Assembly: GCA_021813365.1 (NCBI GenBank)
Contig: JAKALB010000002.1
Span: forward strand, 1-64,000
Direction of reading: 5' to 3'
Origin: Pseudomonadota bacterium
Lineage (GTDB): Bacteria > Pseudomonadota > Alphaproteobacteria > Rhodobacterales > Rhodobacteraceae
Length of the DNA stretch: 64,000 nucleotides
The notes under the pieces are model-generated. The model searched no databases, was not told the DNA's origin, and worked only from the letters and a program-made list of their open reading frames with translations. Each line of letters begins with the position of its first letter. Positions within the stretch are counted from its first letter, which is position 1. Shown in pieces: positions 45,261 through 54,153 of the stretch. The translations under genes were made by a program, and so were the position numbers.

Positions 45261-46766
45261 ATGCTGACCGGAAAACACCTGATCGCCGGCCAATGGATCG
45301 CCGGAGCCTCGACGTTCCAGTCCTCGCCCGCCTCGGGACCGGCGCTGACGTTTTCGGTCGGTACACCCGATCATGTCGATCAGGCCGTGACCGGGGCCGA
45401 GGCGGCTTTCCCCTCGTTCAGCCAGATGCCGCGCGCGGCGCGGGCCGATTTCCTGGACCGGATCGCGGACGAGATCGAGGCGCGCGGCGCCGAGATCACC
45501 GCCATCGGCACCAGCGAGACCGGGCTGCCCGCCGCCCGGCTGGAAGGCGAACGCGGCCGCACCACCGGCCAGTTGCGGCTGTTTGCCGATCACATCCGCA
45601 AGGGCGACTATCTGGACCGGCGGCATTCGCCCGCCCAGCCCGACCGCAAGCCCACACCGCGCCCCGACCTGAAGCTCATGCAGCGGCCGATCGGGCCGGT
45701 GGCGGTGTTCGGGGCTTCGAACTTTCCCCTGGCCTTCTCGACCGCGGGGGGGGATACGGCCTCGGCCCTGGCCGCCGGCTGCCCGGTGGTGGTGAAGGGA
45801 CATTCCGCGCATCCGGGGACGGGCGAGATCGTGGCCCAGGCCGTGGATGCCGCGATCAGGGCCCTGGGCCTGCATCCGGGCGTCTTCAGCCTGGTTCAGG
45901 GCGGCAAGCGCGACGTGGGCGAGGCGCTGGTGACCCATCCGCTGATCAAGGCCGTGGGCTTTACCGGCTCGCTGGCCGGGGGGCGGGCGCTGTTCGACCT
46001 GTGCGCGCGCCGGCCGGAACCCATTCCGTTCTTTGGCGAACTGGGCTCGGTCAACCCGATGTTCCTGCTGCCCGCTGCGGTTGCGGCGCGCGGCGCGGCC
46101 ATTGCGGCGGGCTGGGCCGGTTCGCTGACCATGGGGGCGGGACAGTTCTGCACCAATCCCGGCATCGCCGTGCTGATCGACGGTCCCGAGGCCGAGGCCT
46201 TTGTCGCGGCAGCGCGCGAGGCGGTGGGGCAGGTGGGGGCGCAGACCATGCTGACCGACGGGATCGCGGCGGCCTTCCGGCAGGGTCGCGATCGGGTGGC
46301 GGCGCAGACCGGCGTGCGGGCGGTGCTGACCAGCGTCTGCGATCTGCGCCAGGCGACGCCCTATCTGTTCGAAGTGACGGGAGACGCCTGGATCGGCAAC
46401 CATGCGCTGGCCGAGGAAGTGTTCGGCCCGCTGGGCCTGATCATCCGGGTCAGGGATCAGGACCAGCTGGTCGAGGTCGCCCAGAGCTTCGAAGGCCAGC
46501 TGACCTGCACCCTGCATCTCGACGAGCAAGACATGGGGCTGGCCGAGAGGCTGATGCCGGTGCTGGAGCGCAAGGCCGGCCGGGTTCTGGCCAATGGTTT
46601 TCCGACCGGGGTGGAAGTGGTCGATGCCCAGGTGCATGGCGGCCCCTATCCGGCCAGCACCAATTTCGGCGCGACCAGCGTCGGCACCCTGTCGATCCGC
46701 CGCTGGCTGCGGCCCGTGGCCTACCAGAACATGCCCCAGGCGCTGCTGCCCGCCGACCTGCGCTGA
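45261..46766 (+). CDS. 2,5-dioxopentanoate (alpha-ketoglutarate semialdehyde) dehydrogenase
   Basis: A 501-residue aldehyde dehydrogenase that makes alpha-ketoglutarate, the last step of non-phosphorylative pentose oxidation. Catalytic Cys297 in AGQFCTNPG and Glu260 in PFFGELGSVNP are present; NAD(P) region FGASNFPLAFSTAGGDTASA. The FGELGSVNP form and GQFCTNPG fit the NADP-type KGSADH group. A clear AAGGAG precedes the ATG. Separated from the upstream pathway genes by copy E of the dispersed element. Confidence 0.92.
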   Translation: MLTGKHLIAGQWIAGASTFQSSPASGPALTFSVGTPDHVDQAVTGAEAAFPSFSQMPRAARADFLDRIADEIEARGAEITAIGTSETGLPAARLEGERGRTTGQLRLFADHIRKGDYLDRRHSPAQPDRKPTPRPDLKLMQRPIGPVAVFGASNFPLAFSTAGGDTASALAAGCPVVVKGHSAHPGTGEIVAQAVDAAIRALGLHPGVFSLVQGGKRDVGEALVTHPLIKAVGFTGSLAGGRALFDLCARRPEPIPFFGELGSVNPMFLLPAAVAARGAAIAAGWAGSLTMGAGQFCTNPGIAVLIDGPEAEAFVAAAREAVGQVGAQTMLTDGIAAAFRQGRDRVAAQTGVRAVLTSVCDLRQATPYLFEVTGDAWIGNHALAEEVFGPLGLIIRVRDQDQLVEVAQSFEGQLTCTLHLDEQDMGLAERLMPVLERKAGRVLANGFPTGVEVVDAQVHGGPYPASTNFGATSVGTLSIRRWLRPVAYQNMPQALLPADLR

Positions 46767-46835
46767 CCGGGCGTTGAAAGGGCGCTGACCGGGCCCTGAC
46801 CGGACCCCGCCCGATCACGCACCCGGCGTTGCACG

Positions 46836-46877
46836 GCCCGGTTCAGGCAGCCCGGTTCAGACAGCCCGGTTCAGGCG
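46836..46877. repeat. 14-bp tandem repeat, three units, running into the tldD end
   Basis: GCCCGGTTCAGGCA, GCCCGGTTCAGACA and GCCCGGTTCAGGCG are in direct contact. The third unit contains the tldD stop codon and final Ala codons. Confidence 0.9.
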
Positions 46878-48292
46878 GCCGAGCCGCCCACCGTCAGGCC
46901 GCCGATCATCAGGGTGGGCTGGCCCACCCCCACCGGCACCCATTGCCCGGCCTTGCCGCAGTTGCCGATGCCGGGGTCCAGCGCCAGATCGTTGCCGATG
47001 GCGCGGATCTGGCGCAGCGCGGTCGCGCCATCGCCGATCAGCGTGGCGCCCTTGATCGCCTCGCCCACGACGCCATTGCGCACGCGGTAGGCTTCGGTGC
47101 AGGAAAACACGAATTTTCCGCTGGTGATGTCGACCTGGCCGCCGCCAAAGCCCACGGCATAGATTCCGTCCTTCAGATCGGCGAGGATCGCCCCCGGATC
47201 GTCCTTGCCGCCCAGCATGTAGGTGTTGGTCATGCGCGGCATCGGGATATGGGCAAAGCTTTCGCGCCGCCCGTTGCCCGTGGGGGCCGCACCCATCAGG
47301 CGGGCATTCTGCCGGTCCTGCATGTAGCCCACCAGCACGCCATCCTCGATCAGCACATTCCGTCCCGAGGGTGTGCCCTCGTCGTCGATGGTGATCGAGC
47401 CGCGCCGGTCGGGAATCGTGCCATCGTCCAGCACGGTCACGCCGCGCGCCGCCACCTGCTGGCCCATGCGCCCGGCAAAAGCCGAGGTCTGCTTGCGGTT
47501 GAAGTCGCCCTCAAGCCCGTGGCCCACGGCTTCGTGCAAGAGAACGCCGGGCCAGCCCGGGCCCAGCACCACATCCATCATGCCGGCCGGAGCGGCCACC
47601 GCGCCCAGATTCACCCTGGCGATGCGGATCGCCTCGTCGATCAGAGGTTTCCAGTTTGACGGCTCCAGCAGTCGCGTCAGGCCGAACCGTCCGCCGCCGC
47701 CATGCCCACCCTGTTCGCGGCGGCCCGCATCCTCCAGGATGACCGAGACATTCATCCGCGCCATCGGCCGGACGTCCTTGATGCGCAGCCCTTCGGGGCG
47801 CAGGATTTCCACCTCCTGCAACCCCGCCGACAGGGTGGCCGAAACCTGGATCACGCGGGGATCGGCGGCGCGGGCATAGGCGTCGATTTCGCGCAACACC
47901 TCGATCTTGGCGGCAAAGTTCGCATCGGCCATCGGATCGGCGTCGCCGTAGAGCCGCAGGTTGGTGGCACGGGGCGGCGGGGCCAGCACGCCGCCACCCC
48001 GGCCCACGGCCAGCCGCGCGGTTTCGCCCGCCCGGATCAGCGCGCTTTCGGAAATCTCGGTCGAATGGGCGTAACCCGCCACCTCGCCCCGCACGGCGCG
48101 CAGGCCGAAGCCTTCGGAGGCGTCGTAGCTGGCGGTCTTGATCCGGCCGTCGTCCAGCACGATCGCCTCCGACCGGCGGCGCTCGAGGAAAAGCTCACCA
48201 TCCTCGGCGCCGGCCAGCGCCGCGCGCAGATGGGCCAGGGCGCGGGCCTCGTCCAGTCTGGTCTCGAACGGGCGGAAAGGGGTATCGGTCAT
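46871..48292 (-). CDS. tldD: Metalloprotease TldD
   Basis: A 473-residue zinc protease subunit (PmbA/TldD family). The metal motif is HEAVGHGLEGD, with the downstream Cys-containing GKFVFSCTEAYRVRNG region that provides a third ligand. Works with PmbA (TldE) on peptides such as microcins or as gyrase-toxin-related protease; no pmbA is in this window. The ATG at 48292 is preferred, since the 40 preceding in-frame residues are not conserved. It is divergent from the cytochrome oxidase operon. Confidence 0.95.
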   Translation of the reverse strand: MTDTPFRPFETRLDEARALAHLRAALAGAEDGELFLERRRSEAIVLDDGRIKTASYDASEGFGLRAVRGEVAGYAHSTEISESALIRAGETARLAVGRGGGVLAPPPRATNLRLYGDADPMADANFAAKIEVLREIDAYARAADPRVIQVSATLSAGLQEVEILRPEGLRIKDVRPMARMNVSVILEDAGRREQGGHGGGGRFGLTRLLEPSNWKPLIDEAIRIARVNLGAVAAPAGMMDVVLGPGWPGVLLHEAVGHGLEGDFNRKQTSAFAGRMGQQVAARGVTVLDDGTIPDRRGSITIDDEGTPSGRNVLIEDGVLVGYMQDRQNARLMGAAPTGNGRRESFAHIPMPRMTNTYMLGGKDDPGAILADLKDGIYAVGFGGGQVDITSGKFVFSCTEAYRVRNGVVGEAIKGATLIGDGATALRQIRAIGNDLALDPGIGNCGKAGQWVPVGVGQPTLMIGGLTVGGSAA

Positions 48293-48483
48293 GGGAATAT
48301 GGCTTTCGCTTCGGGAAGTGCCCCGGATAGGTGCATGAAAGGGGCGCAATTTGCCGCATCGGTTTCTCTTGTCCCGGCGGGCTTTATATGGTTTCACCGG
48401 CAACGGAAACAAAGGGATTCTGCGCCGGGCCCGGACAGAATTCCGAGCTGGCCGTCGAACGGCCCAGGGAACGGGAAAAGAAC

Positions 48484-49368
48484 ATGCGTCTTCTGACCAA
48501 AGTGAGCGGTCTGGCGGCCTTGGCGCTGGCGGGTCTGATGAACGGGACGGCCTTGGCCGAGGGGCTGGAGGCCATCGGCCGGCCTGTGCCCGACGGAATG
48601 GGCCTGCAACCCGCCGCGACGCCGGTGGCCGAGCAGATCGTGAGTCTGGATTCGATGGTGCTGATCATCATCACGGTGATCGTGGCTCTCGTGCTGGCCC
48701 TCCTGCTGATCGTGATCCTGCGCTACAATCAGCGCATGAACCCCAAGGCGGCCAAGTTCACGCACAACACGCCGCTCGAGATCGTCTGGACGCTGGTGCC
48801 GGTTCTGGTTCTGGTGTTCATCGGTTCGTTCTCGCTGCCGGCGCTGTTCAACCAGATCGAGATGCCGGCCACCGACATGACCATCAAGGTCACTGGCAAC
48901 CAGTGGTACTGGACCTATGAATATCCCGATGAGGGCATCAGCTTCGACAGCAACATGATCGGCAACGCGACCACCGCGGAAGACGGCGTGACGCCCTTCG
49001 TGCTGGACGACAAGATGGAAGCGCAACTGGTCAGGGCTGGCTACACCCGCGACGATTTCCTGCTGGCGGTCGACAATCCGCTGGTCGTGCCGGTGGGCAA
49101 GACGGTCAAGGTCATCATCACCGGGTCGGACGTGATCCATGCCTGGCAGGTTCCGTCCTTCGGCGTCATGCACTCGGCCGTTCCGGGCCGCCTGGGCGAG
49201 CTGTGGTTCCGCGTCGACAAGCCGGGCATCTACTACGGCCAGTGCACCACCCTGTGCGGCCAGGCCCATGCCTACATGCCGATCGAAGTGAAGGCCGTGC
49301 CGGAAGACGTCTATGCCAGGTGGCTGGAACAGGCCAAGGCCGGCAACGTCCAGTTGGCATCGAACTGA
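48484..49368 (+). CDS. ctaC: Cytochrome c oxidase subunit II
   Basis: A 294-residue aa3-type oxidase subunit II. A signal peptide (MRLLTKVSGLAALALAGLMNGTALAEG) is followed by two membrane helices (about 58-82 and 99-120) and the periplasmic CuA domain. CuA ligands are visible: His in DVIHAW, Cys254 and Cys258 in GQCTTLCGQAHAYM, with the following His and Met; NQWYWTYEY is the electron-entry aromatic patch. It is the first gene of the cta operon. Subunit I (ctaD) is not in the window, as known for Paracoccus and Rhodobacter. Confidence 0.97.
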   Translation: MRLLTKVSGLAALALAGLMNGTALAEGLEAIGRPVPDGMGLQPAATPVAEQIVSLDSMVLIIITVIVALVLALLLIVILRYNQRMNPKAAKFTHNTPLEIVWTLVPVLVLVFIGSFSLPALFNQIEMPATDMTIKVTGNQWYWTYEYPDEGISFDSNMIGNATTAEDGVTPFVLDDKMEAQLVRAGYTRDDFLLAVDNPLVVPVGKTVKVIITGSDVIHAWQVPSFGVMHSAVPGRLGELWFRVDKPGIYYGQCTTLCGQAHAYMPIEVKAVPEDVYARWLEQAKAGNVQLASN

Positions 49369-49383
49369 GACCTGACGCAACAG

Positions 49384-49405
49384 GCGGGGCCCAGCCAGGC
49401 CCCGC
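49384..49405 (+). other. Hairpin between ctaC and ctaB
   Basis: An 8-bp stem, GCGGGGCC with GGCCCCGC, has a 6-nt loop and no T tract. It may stabilise or partly terminate the ctaC message, allowing subunit II to be made in excess of assembly factors. Confidence 0.5.
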
Positions 49406-49423
49406 TGTCTGAACGGGCGCCCC

Positions 49424-50356
49424 ATGGCCGATATCCTGACCCACGACACCCAGACCGAGGCGAGCCTCAGCGACTTCGTGCAGCTGCTGAAGCCGCGCGT
49501 GATGTCGCTGGTCGTCTTCACGGCCATGGTGGGGCTGTTGGTGGCGCCGGTGCATCTGCCGCCCGTCACCGCGCTGGCGGCCATCCTGTTCATCGCGCTG
49601 GGCGCGGGGGCCTCGGGGGCGCTGAACATGTGGTGGGATGCCGATATCGACGCCGTGATGCGGCGCACCAGGGGTCGGCCGGTTCCGGCGGGTCGGGTGC
49701 AGCCGGGCGAGGCGCTGGCCTTCGGCGCCGTCCTGTCGGTCTTTGCCGTGGTCATGCTGTGGCTGGCCACCAACCTGGTGGCGGCGGGACTGCTGGCCTT
49801 CACCATCTTTTTCTATGCCGTCGTCTACACGATGGGGCTGAAGCGCTGGACGCCGCAGAACATCGTGATCGGTGGCGCGGCGGGGGCCTTCCCGCCCATG
49901 ATCGGCTGGGCGGCCGCCACCGGATCGGTCGGGATCGAGGCCTGGCTGATGTTTGCGCTGATCTTCATGTGGACCCCGCCGCATTTCTGGGCGCTGGCGC
50001 TGTTCATGAAGGATGATTATTCCAACGCCGGCGTCCCGATGCTGACGGTGACCCATGGCCGCAAGGCGACGCGGGCGCATATCCTGGCCTACACGATCCT
50101 GCTGGCTCCGGTGGCCATCGGCGCCGCGCTGACCTCGATCGGCGGGCCGCTGGTGCTGGCGGTGTCGGCCGTGCTGAACCTGTGGTTCCTGAAGGGTGCC
50201 TGGGCGATCCGGGCCCGCGACGAGAGCGAGGCCGAGGCCGATGGCTACCGGGTCGAAAAGGCGTTCTTCCGCTTTTCGCTGATCTATCTGTTCCTGCATT
50301 TCGGCGCGTTTCTGGCCCAGGCCGCGCTGCGACTGAACGGCATCTGGAGCTGGTGA
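49424..50356 (+). CDS. ctaB: Protoheme IX farnesyltransferase (heme O synthase)
   Basis: A 310-residue UbiA-family membrane prenyltransferase with about nine helices, making heme O for the aa3 oxidase. The prenyl-diphosphate motif is NMWWDADIDAVMRRT; the second acidic region is near FMKDDYSNAGVPML. The N-terminal LLKPRVMSLVVFTAMVGL is typical. It lies 55 bp after ctaC and 1 bp before the small transmembrane gene. Confidence 0.96.
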   Translation: MADILTHDTQTEASLSDFVQLLKPRVMSLVVFTAMVGLLVAPVHLPPVTALAAILFIALGAGASGALNMWWDADIDAVMRRTRGRPVPAGRVQPGEALAFGAVLSVFAVVMLWLATNLVAAGLLAFTIFFYAVVYTMGLKRWTPQNIVIGGAAGAFPPMIGWAAATGSVGIEAWLMFALIFMWTPPHFWALALFMKDDYSNAGVPMLTVTHGRKATRAHILAYTILLAPVAIGAALTSIGGPLVLAVSAVLNLWFLKGAWAIRARDESEAEADGYRVEKAFFRFSLIYLFLHFGAFLAQAALRLNGIWSW

Positions 50357-50357
50357 G

Positions 50358-50555
50358 ATGAGCTTTCGCCCCGATCACGAACTGCATCGCCGGCGCCTGG
50401 GGCGCAACCTGGGCCTGGGCGGGGCGCTGCTGGTCTTCGTGCTGCTGGTGTTTGGCATGACGATCGAAAAGGTTCGCAACGGTGTTCCGGCCGAGGCGAT
50501 GCTGGGCGAAGCCAACACGGCCCAGCCCTCGACCGGCGCGGGGACCGGCCCATGA
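50358..50555 (+). CDS. Small single-pass membrane protein in the cta operon (CoxF-like)
   Basis: A 65-residue protein with a basic N terminus (HELHRRRLGRNLGLGG) and one helix (about 18-36, ALLVFVLLVFGMTI). Similar small proteins (CoxF) sit between ctaB and ctaG in other alphaproteobacteria, with unproven roles in oxidase assembly. It overlaps ctaG by ATGA and follows ctaB by 1 bp, so its synthesis is coupled to both. Confidence 0.82.
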   Translation: MSFRPDHELHRRRLGRNLGLGGALLVFVLLVFGMTIEKVRNGVPAEAMLGEANTAQPSTGAGTGP

Positions 50556-51148
50556 GCGCGCCCGTGAAGCCGGGCAACGCCCAGAAGCGCACCGCGCTGT
50601 GGCTGGTGTCGATTGCGGCGACCATGGCGGCTCTCAGCTTTGCTGCCGTGCCGTTCTATTCCTGGTTCTGCAAGACCACCGGCTTTGCCGGCACCACGCA
50701 GCGCGCCGCCGAGGCGCCGAAGGGCGACCAGATCCTCGATCAGACCATCGTGGTGCGGTTCGACGGCTCGAAAGAGGCCGGCATGCCGTGGGAGTTCAAG
50801 CCGGTGGTCAGCACCATGACGGTCCGCATCGGCGAGACGGGTCTGGCCTTCTTCGAAGCCTACAACCCGACCGACAGGGCCACCGCGGGGCAGGCCAGCT
50901 ATAACGTCACCCCCGATCTGGCGGGCGGCTATTTCACCAAGATCGCCTGTTTCTGCTTTGACCTGCAGGTTCTGCAACCGGGCGAGCGGGTGCAGATGCC
51001 CGTGACCTTCTATGTCGATCCCGCCATCGTGCAGGATCCCGAGGCCAAGTACATCAAGGAAATCACCCTGTCCTACACGTTCCACTCGGCGCCCCTGCCC
51101 GATCAGCAGGCGGCCCTGGGTGCGGGATCGGGGCAGCCGGTAAACTGA
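50552..51148 (+). CDS. ctaG: Cytochrome c oxidase assembly protein CtaG (Cox11)
   Basis: A 198-residue copper chaperone that delivers Cu to the CuB site of subunit I. One N-terminal membrane helix (about 13-33) is followed by a periplasmic immunoglobulin-like domain; the copper motif is CFCFDLQVL, and [15 protein letters not shown] follows the helix. Length matches Cox11/CtaG. Its start overlaps the stop of the small CoxF-like gene. Confidence 0.96.
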   Translation: MSAPVKPGNAQKRTALWLVSIAATMAALSFAAVPFYSWFCKTTGFAGTTQRAAEAPKGDQILDQTIVVRFDGSKEAGMPWEFKPVVSTMTVRIGETGLAFFEAYNPTDRATAGQASYNVTPDLAGGYFTKIACFCFDLQVLQPGERVQMPVTFYVDPAIVQDPEAKYIKEITLSYTFHSAPLPDQQAALGAGSGQPVN

Positions 51149-51173
51149 CAAGAATGAACGAGGGATGACTGAC

Positions 51174-51977
51174 ATGGCTCACGCCAAGAACCACGACTAC
51201 CACATCCTGCCACCGTCGATCTGGCCCTTCCTGGGGGCGGTTTCGGCTTTCGTCATGCTGTTCGGCGCAGTGCTGTGGATGCACGGCAGCGGCCCGTGGA
51301 TGGGGCTGATCGGCCTTGTCGGCGTGCTCTACGTGATGTTCGGCTGGTGGGCGGATGTGGTCCACGAAGGCAATAGCGGCGATCACACGCCGGTGGTGCG
51401 GCTGGGCCTGCGCTGGGGCTTCATCCTGTTCATCATGTCCGAGGTCATGTTCTTCTCGGCCTGGTTCTGGACCTTCTTCAAGCACGCGCTCTATCCGATG
51501 GGGCCGGACAGCCCCAATGTGGACGGCGTCTGGCCGCCGGTCGGCATCGAGCCGCTTGACCCCTGGCACCTGCCGATCATCAACACGCTGATCCTGCTGT
51601 GCTCGGGCGCGGCCGCCACCTGGGCGCACCACGCGCTGGTGCACGAGAACAACAACCGCCCGGCGATCAAGCAGGGTCTTTGGCTGGCGATCCTGCTGGG
51701 CCTGATGTTCACCTTCTTCCAGGCCTATGAATATGCCCATGCCAGCTTTGGCTTTGCCGGCAACATCTATGGCGCGACCTTCTTCATGGCGACGGGCTTC
51801 CACGGCTTCCATGTGATCATCGGCACGATCTTCCTGTTCGTCTGCCTGGTGCGGGTGTATCGCGGCGACTTCACCCCCGAGGCGCATGTCGGCTTCGAGG
51901 CGGCGGCCTGGTACTGGCATTTCGTCGACGTGGTCTGGCTGTTCCTGTTCGCGGTGGTCTATGTCTGGGGCTCGTGA
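51174..51977 (+). CDS. ctaE: Cytochrome c oxidase subunit III
   Basis: A 267-residue seven-helix membrane subunit of the aa3 oxidase. It starts [19 protein letters not shown] and shows the conserved [13 protein letters not shown] and [13 protein letters not shown] stretches, with the C-terminal [17 protein letters not shown] chose the second ATG at 51174, since GAGGG (51160-51164) is 9 bp from it but touches the first ATG at 51165. A UUCG hairpin follows the stop. Confidence 0.97.
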   Translation: MAHAKNHDYHILPPSIWPFLGAVSAFVMLFGAVLWMHGSGPWMGLIGLVGVLYVMFGWWADVVHEGNSGDHTPVVRLGLRWGFILFIMSEVMFFSAWFWTFFKHALYPMGPDSPNVDGVWPPVGIEPLDPWHLPIINTLILLCSGAAATWAHHALVHENNNRPAIKQGLWLAILLGLMFTFFQAYEYAHASFGFAGNIYGATFFMATGFHGFHVIIGTIFLFVCLVRVYRGDFTPEAHVGFEAAAWYWHFVDVVWLFLFAVVYVWGS

Positions 51978-51999
51978 GCCCTGATCCATCACGACCTCT

Positions 52000-52021
52000 G
52001 CGCGGGCCTTCGGGCCCGCGC
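52000..52021 (+). terminator. UUCG-capped hairpin after ctaE
   Basis: A perfect 9-bp stem, GCGCGGGCC with GGCCCGCGC, is closed by a TTCG loop, an extra-stable C(UUCG)G tetraloop. It lies 22 bp after the ctaE stop and 22 bp before the surf1 start. No T tract follows, so it may act as partial terminator or 3' end stabiliser. Confidence 0.65.
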
Positions 52022-52043
52022 CTGCATTTGAGGGGCCACGCTG

Positions 52044-52715
52044 TTGCGCCGGATGATCTTTCCGATTCTGCTGGGCCTGGTGGGCTGCACCATCCTGATC
52101 GCGCTGGGGGTCTGGCAGGTGCAGCGGCTGGCCTGGAAAGAGGCGGTGCTGGCCCGGATCGAGGCCAGGATTCACGATGCGCCCGTAGCCCTGCCGGCCG
52201 TGCCGGACGAGGCGCGCGACAAATATCTGCCGGTGCGTGTGACCGGGGTGTTCACGGGGCAGGAGATCTTCATGCTGCAGGGCATGAAGGACACGTCGCC
52301 CGGGGTCGAGGTGATCGCGGCCTTCGAGACGACGGACCATCGCCGCATCCTGGTGGACCGCGGCTTTCTGCCCGACCAGGCCCGCGGCAGCCCTCGGCCA
52401 GCCGGCGTGCCGGTGGTGCTGACCGGCAACCTGCACTGGCCGCACGAGGCCGACAGCTATACCCCGCCGCCCGATGCCAGGTCTGGCCTGTGGTTCGCCC
52501 GCGACGTGACGGCGATGGCCCGGGCGCTGAACACGGAACCGACAATGATTGTCGCGAACGGGCCAGCCGTTGACGGGATTGCGCCGATGCCGATCGATAC
52601 CTCGTCTATCCCGAACAACCACAGGAACTATGCGATCACATGGTTCTCGCTGGCCGCGGTATGGGCGGGGATGACTCTGTTTCTGCTGTGGCGTATCAGG
52701 CAGCGCCGGGTCTGA
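52044..52715 (+). CDS. surf1: SURF1-family oxidase assembly protein
   Basis: A 223-residue protein with membrane helices near both ends (about 5-23 and 196-215) and a loop domain between, the SURF1/Shy1 architecture needed for heme a insertion into subunit I. The start GVWQVQRLAWKEAVL and the C-terminal NNHRNYAITWFSLAAVW are signatures. Translation probably begins at the TTG at 52044, since GAGGGG is 8 bp upstream; the in-frame ATG at 52053 is too far from it. Last gene of the cta operon. Confidence 0.93.
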   Translation: MRRMIFPILLGLVGCTILIALGVWQVQRLAWKEAVLARIEARIHDAPVALPAVPDEARDKYLPVRVTGVFTGQEIFMLQGMKDTSPGVEVIAAFETTDHRRILVDRGFLPDQARGSPRPAGVPVVLTGNLHWPHEADSYTPPPDARSGLWFARDVTAMARALNTEPTMIVANGPAVDGIAPMPIDTSSIPNNHRNYAITWFSLAAVWAGMTLFLLWRIRQRRV

Positions 52716-52767
52716 CGGCCGGGAATTCTGGGCCCGAGATCGAAGGCCCGAAGTCGAAGGGGAGACG

Positions 52768-54153
52768 ATGCGATACATTTCCACCCGCGGGGCGGCACCG
52801 GTTCTGGATTTTGGCCAGGCGATGATGACCGGACTGGCGCGCGACGGCGGGCTCTACGTGCCTCAAACCGTGCCGGTGCTGTCGGCCGACGACATCGCGG
52901 CGCTGGCCGGCCTGCCCTATGAGACGGTGGCCTTGCGGGTGATGAAGCCTTTCGTGGGCGGGTTCTTTGCCGATGACGAGTTGCAGGCGCTGCTGGCCAA
53001 GGCCTATGCGGGCTTTGGCCATGCGGCCCGTGCGCCGCTGACGCAACTGGCGGCGAACCACTTCCTGCTGGAACTGTTCCACGGGCCGACCCTGGCCTTC
53101 AAGGACTTTGCCATGCAGATCATCGGCCAGATGATGCAGGCGGCGCTGGCGCGCAGCGGGGCGCGGATCACCATCGTGGGCGCCACCAGTGGCGATACCG
53201 GATCGGCCGCGATCGAGGCGTTCCGCGGCCTGCCGAATGTCGATGTGTTCATCCTGTTCCCGCATGGCCGGGTCAGCGAGGTGCAGCGCCGCCAGATGAC
53301 CACGCCCACCGAGGCCAATGTGCATGCCCTGGCCATCGAAGGATCCTTTGACGACGCCCAGGCCCGGCTGAAGGACATGTTCAACGATTTCGCCTTTCGC
53401 GATGCCGTGGGACTGGCGGGGGTGAACAGCATCAACTGGGCGCGGATTCTGGCCCAGGTGGTCTATTACTTCTATGCCGCCGTGGCTCTGGGTGCGCCGC
53501 ATCGCGCGGTCAGCTTCACCGTGCCCACCGGCAATTTCGGCGACATCTTTGCCGGCTATATCGCCAGGCAGATGGGGCTGCCGGTCGAAAGGCTGGTGAT
53601 CGCCACCAACCAGAATGACATCCTGGACCGGGCGATGCGGACCGGTCAGTACCGGACCGACGGCGTGCGCCCCTCGCTCAGCCCGTCGATGGACATCCAG
53701 GTGTCGTCGAATTTCGAGCGCGCGCTGTTTGATGCTCTCGGCCGTGACGGCCGGGCGACGGCTGCGCTGATGGACGACCTGAAGGCGGGCGGCTTCAGCC
53801 TTTCCCAGGGGGTGCTGCAAGCCCTGCGCGCCACATTCGCCAGCGGCCGCTGCGGCGAGGCAGAGACGCTGGCCACGATCAGGGACACGCTGGCCGCCAC
53901 CGGCGAACTGCTGTGTCCGCATAGCGCCGTCGGCGTGCATGTGGCGGCACAGCACCTGTCGGCCACGCCGATGATCACGCTGGCCACCGCCCATCCCGCG
54001 AAATTCCCCGACGCGGTGGAAAGGGCCTGCGGCATCCGCCCCGGCCTGCCGCCGCGCCTAGGCGATCTGTTTGACCGGGCCGAACGCGTGACGCGCGTGC
54101 CCAATGATCTGGCCGCCCTGCAGCGCCTGATCCGCGAAAGGACCGGACGTTGA
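52768..54153 (+). CDS. thrC: Threonine synthase
   Basis: A 461-residue PLP enzyme converting O-phospho-homoserine to threonine. The PLP lysine is Lys112 in LAFKDFAMQ; the start MRYISTRGAAPVLDFGQA and the phosphate-binding GATSGDTGSAAIEA fit the longer gamma-proteobacterial/fungal-type ThrC. GGGGAGA precedes the ATG. Its stop codon overlaps the TTG start of the peptidase gene. Confidence 0.96.
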   Translation: MRYISTRGAAPVLDFGQAMMTGLARDGGLYVPQTVPVLSADDIAALAGLPYETVALRVMKPFVGGFFADDELQALLAKAYAGFGHAARAPLTQLAANHFLLELFHGPTLAFKDFAMQIIGQMMQAALARSGARITIVGATSGDTGSAAIEAFRGLPNVDVFILFPHGRVSEVQRRQMTTPTEANVHALAIEGSFDDAQARLKDMFNDFAFRDAVGLAGVNSINWARILAQVVYYFYAAVALGAPHRAVSFTVPTGNFGDIFAGYIARQMGLPVERLVIATNQNDILDRAMRTGQYRTDGVRPSLSPSMDIQVSSNFERALFDALGRDGRATAALMDDLKAGGFSLSQGVLQALRATFASGRCGEAETLATIRDTLAATGELLCPHSAVGVHVAAQHLSATPMITLATAHPAKFPDAVERACGIRPGLPPRLGDLFDRAERVTRVPNDLAALQRLIRERTGR

